6,527 nt of DNA from an uncultured Collinsella sp. (GTDB lineage: Bacteria > Actinomycetota > Coriobacteriia > Coriobacteriales > Coriobacteriaceae), in assembly GCA_902482185.1 (NCBI GenBank), contig CABSZR010000082.1, forward strand, positions 1-6,527, given 5' to 3'. The translations under genes and the position numbers were made by a program. The notes beneath the pieces were generated by a model, which made no database searches, was not told where the DNA came from, and saw nothing but the letters and a program-made list of their open reading frames with translations. This document shows positions 1-5,048 of the stretch, piece by piece (within the stretch, counting starts at the first letter, position 1; each line of letters opens with the position of its first letter).

Positions 1-202
1 TCTCCACACAGCGCGCACCGCCCACATGCAAAAACATGCTGTGCTTGCGATCACCGACATTTTTTCCTGTTTCCGGTAAAGTCCCCAGATTCTTGTAATC
101 GCCCGGAGCTTGTTCGAGGAAAGGGATTTTTCCGGTCTTCTGTAGATCACCAAATTTTCCTTTAACCCGTAAGCGACGTGTCCGTTTCTTAAAATCTGCC
201 AC
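1..202. other. Unassigned lower-GC block abutting broken feoB
   Basis: No gene can be named here. By hand count the block is about 49% G+C, clearly lower than the feoB sequence it joins. The minus strand is open from 211 down to 1 in one frame (about 70 codons, with GTG codons at 205 and 202) and runs off the left edge. Its translation is basic at the start (ADFKKRTRRLRVKGKFGD) and later reads IPFLEQAPGDYKNLGTLPET; I recognise no domain. The plus strand has stops in all three frames before 172. A short direct repeat, ACATGC, lies at 24-29 and 34-39. The block ends where feoB similarity starts, so it could be the end of an inserted or dispersed repeat element, one side of a rearrangement, or an assembly junction. 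The sequence alone does not decide between these. Confidence 0.4.
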
Positions 203-211
203 CACATCGCC

Positions 212-1639
212 GTGTCCACGCTCGGCGGCACGGTGACCGACTTCACCAACGACCAGCTCTTCGGTACCGACGGTTGGTATGTGCTCGGCCAGGGTCGCGA
301 CGCCTACGACGCTGCCGTCGAGGCCGCGGGCGACAATGCCGACTCGGTCGACCCGGCACAGTACGGCCCCTATGTTCCGGGTATTACCACCGTGGTGCAC
401 GACGCCCTTGTGGCGGGCGGTACCGAGGACGGTGGCCTGGTCGATTCGCTGGTCTGCGACGGTATCGTCGGCGGCCTGGGCGCCATCTTCGGCTTTGTGC
501 CGCAGATGTTCTTGCTGTTCGTGATGCTGTCCTTCCTGGAGGACTGCGGCTACATGGCCCGCGTCGCCTTTATCATGGACCGCATCTTCCGTCGCTTTGG
601 CCTGTCTGGTAAGTCGTTCATTCCGATGCTCGTCTCCTCTGGCTGCGGCGTTCCGGGCGTCATGGCCACCAAGACCATCGAGAACGAGAAGGACCGCCGT
701 ATGACGGTCATGACCACCACGTTTATTCCCTGTGGCGCCAAGCTGCCGATCATCGCCCTGCTCATGGGTTCCATCATCGGCGATTCTTCCACCACCGCCG
801 CGTGGATCAGCCCGCTCTTCTACTTCCTGGGCGTCTTTGCCGTCGTCGCCTCGGGCCTCATGCTCAAAAAGACCAAGCTCTTCGCCGGTCGCCCGACGCC
901 GTTCGTTATGGAGCTCCCTGCTTACCACTTCCCGGCGATCCGCTCTTGGGCACTGCACGTTTGGGAGCGCTGCTGGGCCTTTATCAAGAAGGCCGGCACG
1001 GTCATCTTCGCGTCCACTGTCGTGGTTTGGTTCCTGTCCAACTTTGGTAGCTACAACGGTTCCTTTGGCTACCTGCCCGCGATGGACGGCATCTCCGAGG
1101 AGTTCATGGACTACTCCGTGCTTGCCATGCTCGGCAACCTGGTCTCCTGGATCTTCGCCCCGCTTGGCTTTAGCACCTGGCAGGCAACAGCGCTGTCCGT
1201 CTCGGGCCTTGTCGCCAAGGAGAACGTCGTCGCCACCGCCGGCTCGCTGCTGTCCGTTGCCGACGCGGGCGAGACCGACCCGAGCCTGTGGACCGCGTTT
1301 GCCGGCATGTTCCCCACCATGGGCGCTTGCGTCGCCTTTGGCGCGTTCAACCTGCTGTGCGCTCCGTGCTTTGCTGCCATGGGTGCCATCCGCAACCAGA
1401 TGGATTCCGGCAAGTGGTTCGCGATTGCCATTGGCTACGAGTGCGCCTTCGCTTGGGTGATCGGCCTGTTCATCAACCAGTTCTACAACCTGCTTGTTCT
1501 GGGTCAGTTTGGTATCTGGACGGTTGTGGCTATCGTGCTGCTGGTTGCGATGCTCTTCCAGATCTTCCGTCCCATGCCCAAACACGCATGGACCGATGAG
1601 GACGAGACCAACACTGCTTCCGCCGCAGTTTCCGCTTAA
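212..1639 (+). CDS. feoB: Ferrous iron transport protein B, C-terminal permease fragment (N-terminal GTPase domain missing; probable pseudogene)
   Basis: FeoB is the inner-membrane Fe(II) importer, usually about 650-800 residues with an N-terminal G domain followed by a polytopic permease. Only 475 residues of the permease are here. Residues 1-82 resemble the extracytoplasmic loop after the first membrane helix. The first Gate region follows, with SSGCGVPGVMATKTIENEKD at about 142-161 and FIPCGAKLPI at 171-180. Further hydrophobic helices and the second Gate lie at about 305-395, including LLCAPC at 381-386. Cys145, Cys174, Cys383 and Cys386 sit at positions where FeoB proteins commonly carry Cys. 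There is no P-loop or other G motif. The frame is open upstream only to 173 (stop TAA at 170-172). The first usable start is GTG 212, with no ribosome site before it. FeoB-like residues (IAVSTLGG) appear to begin just upstream of that start, at about 203-206, so 212 is a formal start only. Without its G domain this product should not transport normally. An inactivated gene is most likely, with an assembly join as the alternative. Confidence 0.85.
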   Translation: MSTLGGTVTDFTNDQLFGTDGWYVLGQGRDAYDAAVEAAGDNADSVDPAQYGPYVPGITTVVHDALVAGGTEDGGLVDSLVCDGIVGGLGAIFGFVPQMFLLFVMLSFLEDCGYMARVAFIMDRIFRRFGLSGKSFIPMLVSSGCGVPGVMATKTIENEKDRRMTVMTTTFIPCGAKLPIIALLMGSIIGDSSTTAAWISPLFYFLGVFAVVASGLMLKKTKLFAGRPTPFVMELPAYHFPAIRSWALHVWERCWAFIKKAGTVIFASTVVVWFLSNFGSYNGSFGYLPAMDGISEEFMDYSVLAMLGNLVSWIFAPLGFSTWQATALSVSGLVAKENVVATAGSLLSVADAGETDPSLWTAFAGMFPTMGACVAFGAFNLLCAPCFAAMGAIRNQMDSGKWFAIAIGYECAFAWVIGLFINQFYNLLVLGQFGIWTVVAIVLLVAMLFQIFRPMPKHAWTDEDETNTASAAVSA

Positions 1640-1668
1640 GTCCGAATAAGGATTAACCCCTTTCCACG

Positions 1669-1701
1669 AGCCCGGGTGTCCCAGCGACACTCGGGCTTTT
1701 T
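1669..1701 (+). terminator. Rho-independent terminator after feoB
   Basis: A 12-bp stem (1669-1680 with 1686-1697, one G-T wobble) encloses a five-base loop and runs into a five-T tract at 1697-1701. It starts 30 bases after the feoB stop codon. It separates feoB from the small Cys-rich gene, so that gene probably depends on its own promoter or on read-through. Confidence 0.88.
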
Positions 1702-1813
1702 GGTGGGGGAGATATGGCGTTTCCGCAGATAAAACCGACCAAAATAAAACGTCCCTATTTGGTAGGTGGAGAATGGGGTAAAGTAAGTGATGGCTAACTA
1801 GAGGAGGCTTGCT

Positions 1814-2014
1814 ATGGCACCTATCGATATTGTTGTACTGGCTGTTATCGGTATTGCGTTTGTCGCCGTGTGCGTGCGTATCTACCGCAAGGGCACCTGC
1901 GCCGACTGCGCTCAGGGTGGCGTTTGCACGGGGCATTGCTCCAACAAAAAGACGTGCGCCGCGCTGAAAGGCGTCGACAAAATCGCCGAAGACTTGGGCC
2001 GCGGTATTAAATAA
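1814..2014 (+). CDS. FeoB-associated Cys-rich membrane protein
   Basis: This is a 66-residue protein with one N-terminal membrane helix (about residues 4-22, DIVVLAVIGIAFVAVCV) followed by a basic RIYRKG stretch. A small soluble tail carries Cys29, Cys32, Cys38, Cys42 and Cys48 (CxxC-x5-C-x3-C-x5-C). The architecture and its place just after feoB match the FeoB-associated Cys-rich membrane protein family, short proteins encoded beside feoB in Firmicutes and Actinobacteria. Their exact role is not settled; a part in iron handling or redox at the transporter is usually supposed. The basic residues after the helix suggest a cytoplasmic tail by the positive-inside rule. The start is well supported: AGGAGG at 1802-1807, six bases before ATG. 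The feoB terminator lies between the two genes. I could not pick a convincing promoter in 1702-1800. The gene looks intact although its neighbour feoB is truncated. Confidence 0.8.
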   Translation: MAPIDIVVLAVIGIAFVAVCVRIYRKGTCADCAQGGVCTGHCSNKKTCAALKGVDKIAEDLGRGIK

Positions 2015-2027
2015 GGTCTAGGCATCC

Positions 2028-2062
2028 AAGCGCCTCGCGAGCATCCGTTTGCGGGGCGCTTT
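2028..2062 (+). terminator. Terminator-like hairpin after the Cys-rich gene
   Basis: The stem pairs 2028-2038 with 2051-2061 (11 pairs, one G-T wobble) around a 12-base loop. It lies 13 bases after the stop codon. The T-run after it is short (TTT at 2060-2062), so termination may be incomplete, but the position fits the end of a transcription unit. Confidence 0.62.
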
Positions 2063-2158
2063 GCACATTTGGGGGCGAGCGCGGCGAGTTGAAGAGTGAT
2101 TTTGGGGTATCGTTACCTGTACTGTTAATTGGCAACTTATCTATAACGGAGTATCCCC

Positions 2159-3238
2159 ATGAGCGCTCGCGTAACCATGAAGGACATAGCCGCCGAGCTT
2201 GGCGTTTCCATCAATACCGTGCACAAGGCCCTGACGGGTAAAGCCGGCGTGAGCGAATCCGTGCGCTCCAAGGTGAATGCTAAGGCCGAGGCCATGGGTT
2301 ACCATCGCAATACGAGTGCCTCGAGCCTGCGCCGCAAGGATATCAACCTGGTGTTTTGCCTGCCCCGCGCATCGCGCGAGGGAGCGTACTTTTTCCGTTA
2401 CCTGTGGGAAGGCTGCAACCGCTTTGAGCAGGAGGTCATCGACCGGGGCATTACGGTTGAGCGTGTTGAATTTGGCGTGGGTGGCTACGCTGATGCGCTC
2501 GAGCAGATTGATGAGCGCCTGCAGGTAGGCGAGAAGATTGATGGCCTGCTTGCCTATGTTCCGAGCGATGACCGCGCAACCGAGCTTTTGAGGCAGATTG
2601 CCGAGGCGGGTGTGGCGATCGAGCTCGTCGATGGCGACCGACCGCACCTCGATCGCCTGGGTGCCAGTCTGGCAGACTATTCCGCGGCGGGCAGTCTTAT
2701 GGCAGAGCAGGCGGCAAACCTGGTTCACGCTTCTGGGGCTGACGCCCGCGTGCTCCTGTTGGCGGGCGACCCCTATACCGATTCACACTATCTGACCGCC
2801 CGCGCCTTCCATAATTACTTGCGCGAACGTGATATTCCATGGCAGGTTGAGGATCTTGCCGGCGCCCATGCGCAAGTCAAACAGCTCGAGCGCGAGCTTG
2901 AGCAGCGCTTGAGTGCGCCGGATGCTCCCGAGCTCATCTGTAGCGTTTTTGCCGTTGGTTCCGAGGTAGTCGCCAACGCGCTTGTTTCGAGCGGCAAGGC
3001 CGGCAAGGTCATGGTAATCGGCAACGACCTGTTCCCCGAGAGCGCCTTGGCCTTGCGTCGTGGCATCTTTACCAATATTGTCTATAAAGACCCGGTGAGC
3101 CTGGCCTACCGCGGTGCCAAGACCTTGGGCGAGTATTTGCTGTGGGGTAAAACTCCGGCGGAGCCCGTGCAGAAGGGTGCTGTGGAGATGGTGTTTGCCA
3201 GCAACGTTGACCGTTACTGCAAACTCGCCGGAATCTAA
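2159..3238 (+). CDS. LacI-family transcriptional regulator, likely hexuronate-responsive repressor
   Basis: This 359-residue protein has the LacI/GalR layout. An N-terminal helix-turn-helix (TMKDIAAELGVSINTVHKAL, about residues 6-25) is followed by the third helix and a hinge (GYHRNTSASSLRRKDI, about 47-62). A periplasmic-binding-protein-like effector domain covers about 63-355. Its length is near the usual 330-360. The ATG is preceded by GGAG at 2148-2151 with seven bases of spacing. LacI proteins normally bind palindromes with a central CpG and release them on binding a sugar-derived ligand. Two such palindromes lie 180-235 bases downstream, at the promoter of uxaC. I therefore infer that it represses the uronate genes. 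The ligand is unknown; a uronate or one of its keto/aldonate products is the natural guess. In enterobacteria this task belongs to GntR-family ExuR/UxuR. No copy of the palindrome is visible ahead of its own gene, so I see no sign of autoregulation through that site. The 2063-2158 upstream region gave no convincing promoter. Confidence 0.88.
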   Translation: MSARVTMKDIAAELGVSINTVHKALTGKAGVSESVRSKVNAKAEAMGYHRNTSASSLRRKDINLVFCLPRASREGAYFFRYLWEGCNRFEQEVIDRGITVERVEFGVGGYADALEQIDERLQVGEKIDGLLAYVPSDDRATELLRQIAEAGVAIELVDGDRPHLDRLGASLADYSAAGSLMAEQAANLVHASGADARVLLLAGDPYTDSHYLTARAFHNYLRERDIPWQVEDLAGAHAQVKQLERELEQRLSAPDAPELICSVFAVGSEVVANALVSSGKAGKVMVIGNDLFPESALALRRGIFTNIVYKDPVSLAYRGAKTLGEYLLWGKTPAEPVQKGAVEMVFASNVDRYCKLAGI

Positions 3239-3301
3239 TGCGTTTAGTGAGTTCCCTATTTGCCGCGTACTTTTTGGTAGGGGTATCGAAAAGCTGTTTC
3301 G

Positions 3302-3343
3302 AAGGCCACTGATGGCGAATCTGCCGTCAGCGGCCTTTCTTTG
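3302..3343 (+). terminator. Strong rho-independent terminator after the LacI-family gene
   Basis: A 15-position stem pairs 3302-3316 with 3323-3337, with one A-C mismatch and one wobble, around a six-base loop. It is followed by a T-rich run (TTTCTTTGT, 3336-3344). A smaller 6-bp hairpin (3286-3291 with 3297-3302) sits immediately upstream. The regulator and uxaC are therefore separate transcription units. Confidence 0.88.
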
Positions 3344-3419
3344 TGTCGATCTAACGCAGGATTCATGGCCGTGGTAACCGTTAAGCGGCCAAAACCTACC
3401 GCTCACCCCGTGATGGTTA

Positions 3420-3433
3420 GGTGAACGTTCACC
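3420..3433. promoter_or_regulatory. Operator 1: perfect 14-bp palindrome GGTGAACGTTCACC
   Basis: This is a perfect inverted repeat with a central CpG, the usual form of a LacI-family operator. An identical copy lies at 3458-3471. Its right half (3428-3433) coincides with the best -35 candidate for uxaC, so a bound protein would block RNA polymerase. Binding by the adjacent LacI-family protein is inferred. Confidence 0.82.
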
Positions 3434-3457
3434 CACAAACGATTTTTGAACTAAGAT
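3428..3457 (+). promoter_or_regulatory. Predicted uxaC promoter between the two operators
   Basis: The candidate -35 is TTCACC (3428-3433, 4 of 6 to TTGACA) and the -10 is TAAGAT (3452-3457, 4 of 6 to TATAAT), with an 18-base spacer. Transcription would start near 3463-3466, inside operator 2. The hexamers are only moderate; the fit to the operators is what makes the call attractive. Confidence 0.5.
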
Positions 3458-3471
3458 GGTGAACGTTCACC
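3458..3471. promoter_or_regulatory. Operator 2: second identical palindrome GGTGAACGTTCACC
   Basis: This is an exact copy of operator 1, with a centre-to-centre distance of 38 bp. It directly follows the predicted -10 and covers the expected transcription start. Two sites suggest cooperative binding or a bridging tetramer, an inference from how LacI-family repressors behave. Confidence 0.82.
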
Positions 3472-3479
3472 TAGAGGAT

Positions 3480-3502
3480 AGCGAGCGCATCGTGCGCCCG
3501 CT
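3480..3502 (+). other. Hairpin in the uxaC 5' leader
   Basis: Bases 3480-3489 pair with 3493-3502 (nine pairs, one A-C mismatch at 3484/3498) around a TCG loop. It lies in the predicted leader, ahead of the ribosome site at 3511-3517, and has no T-tract, so it is not a terminator. It may stabilise the mRNA 5' end or simply be chance in GC-rich DNA. Confidence 0.4.
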
Positions 3503-3510
3503 CCGCCAAC

Positions 3511-3517
3511 AAAGGGG
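3511..3517 (+). promoter_or_regulatory. Ribosome binding site that sets the uxaC start
   Basis: AAAGGGG lies seven bases before ATG 3525. This places the start at 3525 (MKNFMDD) rather than at the in-frame ATG 3456, which lies at the edge of operator 2, upstream of the predicted transcription start. Confidence 0.7.
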
Positions 3518-3524
3518 TTGTTTG

Positions 3525-4952
3525 ATGAAAAACTTCATGGACGATCAGGATTTCCTGCTGAGCACCAAGACCGGCGAGGAGCTGTTCCACAACTTTGCCG
3601 AGGGCATGCCTATCGTCGACTACCACTGCCACATTTCTCCCAAGGAGATCTGGGACGACAAGCGTTTTGAGAACATCACCGAGGTTTGGCTGGGCGGTGA
3701 CCACTACAAGTGGCGCCTGATGCGTGCAAACGGCGTTGACGAGCGCTTCATTACCGGCGATGCCCCTGCTCGTGAGAAGTTCCAGAAGTGGGCCGAGACC
3801 CTGGGCCGTTGTGTGGGCAACCCCGTCTTTGAGTGGAGCCACCTGGAGCTTAAGCGTTACTTTGGCTACGAGGGCGTCCTTAACGGCAAAACCGCTCAGG
3901 AGGTCTGGGACCTTGCCAACGCCAAGCTCGCTGAGGCCAGCTTTACCTGCCGTAACCTGATCAAGCAGTCCAACGTCCGCATGATCTGCACTACCGACGA
4001 CCCCGCCGACAGCTTTGAGTGGCACAAGAAGATTGCCGCCGACGACAGTTTTGACGTTCAGGTCGTTCCCGCCATGCGCCCCGATGCCGCGCTGCGTATC
4101 GAGCGTGGCCAGGAGTTCGCCGACTACTGCAAGCGCCTTTCCGAGGTTGCCGGCGTCGAGGTCAGCGACTTCGAGGGCATGAAGGCCGCCATCTCCAAGC
4201 GCTACGATGTCGCCCACGAGCTGGGCTGCCGCGCTTCCGACCACGCACTCGACTACGTTATGTACGTTCCGGCCACCGCTGACGAGATCGAGGCCATCTT
4301 TGCCAAGGGCCTTGCCGCCGAGCCGCTTACCGAGGACGAGGTCCTCAAGTACAAGACGGCCTTTATGCAGTTCGTCGCCGGCGAGTATGTCCGCCTTGGC
4401 TGGGCCATGCAGCTGCACTTTGGCTGCAAGCGTGACAACAACCGCGCTATGTTCGCCAAACTCGGTCCCGACACCGGCTACGATTGCATCTCAAACTACA
4501 CGCCGTCCGACCAGCTGGCCGATTTCCTCAACTCCATCCAGGAGTCCACGGGTCTGCCCAAGACCATTCTGTACAGCCTGAACCCCATCGACAACACCAT
4601 GATCGATACCGTGATGGGCTGCTTCCAGGAGGCTCCGACCGCAGGCAAGATCCAGAACGGTTCCGCCTGGTGGTTCAACGACAACGAGGTCGGTATGCGC
4701 GAGCAGCTCACGGCTCTGGCTAACGAGGGCGTGCTGGGCAACTTTGTGGGCATGCTTACCGATTCCCGCTCCTTCCTGTCCTACCCGCGTCACGAGTACT
4801 TCCGTCGCGTGCTGTGCGGCGTGATCGGCGAGTGGGTCGAGCAGGGCAAGTATCCGGCCGACATGGAGCTGCTGGGAGCCATCGTGCGCGACATCAGCTA
4901 CAACAACGCGGTCCGCTACTTTGGCTTTGACCTGGATACCGTCGAGGCCTAA
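3525..4952 (+). CDS. uxaC: Glucuronate/galacturonate isomerase (uronate isomerase, EC 5.3.1.12)
   Basis: UxaC is a cytoplasmic member of the amidohydrolase superfamily. It interconverts D-glucuronate with D-fructuronate and D-galacturonate with D-tagaturonate, the first step of hexuronate breakdown. From ATG 3525 it has 475 residues, the usual family length. Diagnostic blocks are MPIVDYHCHISPKEI (28-42, with the metal-binding His34-x-His36 pair), KIQNGSAWWFNDNEVGM (375-391) and FVGMLTDSRSFLSYPRHEYF (407-426, with the conserved Asp in LTDSRSF). It is the first gene after the double-operator promoter and is followed 96 bases later by uxaB. An in-frame ATG at 3456 would add 23 residues (MVNVHLEDSERI...), but those codons overlap operator 2 and the leader, and they precede the family-like N-terminus. 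No frameshift or missing key motif was seen. Confidence 0.96.
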   Translation: MKNFMDDQDFLLSTKTGEELFHNFAEGMPIVDYHCHISPKEIWDDKRFENITEVWLGGDHYKWRLMRANGVDERFITGDAPAREKFQKWAETLGRCVGNPVFEWSHLELKRYFGYEGVLNGKTAQEVWDLANAKLAEASFTCRNLIKQSNVRMICTTDDPADSFEWHKKIAADDSFDVQVVPAMRPDAALRIERGQEFADYCKRLSEVAGVEVSDFEGMKAAISKRYDVAHELGCRASDHALDYVMYVPATADEIEAIFAKGLAAEPLTEDEVLKYKTAFMQFVAGEYVRLGWAMQLHFGCKRDNNRAMFAKLGPDTGYDCISNYTPSDQLADFLNSIQESTGLPKTILYSLNPIDNTMIDTVMGCFQEAPTAGKIQNGSAWWFNDNEVGMREQLTALANEGVLGNFVGMLTDSRSFLSYPRHEYFRRVLCGVIGEWVEQGKYPADMELLGAIVRDISYNNAVRYFGFDLDTVEA

Positions 4953-4976
4953 ACCCGCATCGAATCACACCGAACT

Positions 4977-5012
4977 CGGGAGCGCCGTTGCCACACGCGG
5001 CGCCCCCGTTTT
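4977..5012 (+). terminator. Terminator-like hairpin between uxaC and uxaB
   Basis: The stem pairs 4977-4987 with 4998-5008 (10 pairs, one A-C mismatch) around a ten-base loop and is followed by only four Ts (5009-5012). Because uxaB begins 36 bases later on the same strand and in the same pathway, partial termination or 3'-end protection that lowers uxaB relative to uxaC is more likely than a full operon end. Confidence 0.6.
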
Positions 5013-5048
5013 GCCTGCACGCTAACAGCAATCTAAGGAGAGACATCG

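Noticed and set aside
1702..1813. A promoter or iron-box (Fur/IdeR-type) operator ahead of the Cys-rich gene
   Set aside because: TTGGTA (1759-1764) and TAAAGT (1779-1784) are only 14 bases apart, and no convincing 19-bp iron-box palindrome is visible, so I did not call either.
2063..2158. Promoter and self-operator of the LacI-family gene
   Set aside because: TATAAC (2142-2147) is a good -10 match but lies too close to the ribosome site and has no -35 at proper spacing. AT-rich sequence at 2121-2140 is not a good palindrome.
2783..3436. A 217-codon minus-strand frame across the end of the LacI-family gene and the terminator
   Set aside because: It would read through the regulator's terminator and operator 1 and has no family resemblance. 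The plus-strand gene explains the region.
3420..3471. CcpA-type cre sites for general carbon control
   Set aside because: The palindromes are perfect LacI-style sites, but they lack the cre pattern of TGNAANCG with CA at the far end. A dedicated local LacI-family regulator is a better explanation.
3471..4418. A 315-codon minus-strand open frame opposite uxaC
   Set aside because: It lies within the strongly supported UxaC coding region and its composition (Val/Leu/Gly/Ala-rich) is typical of an antisense GC-rich frame.
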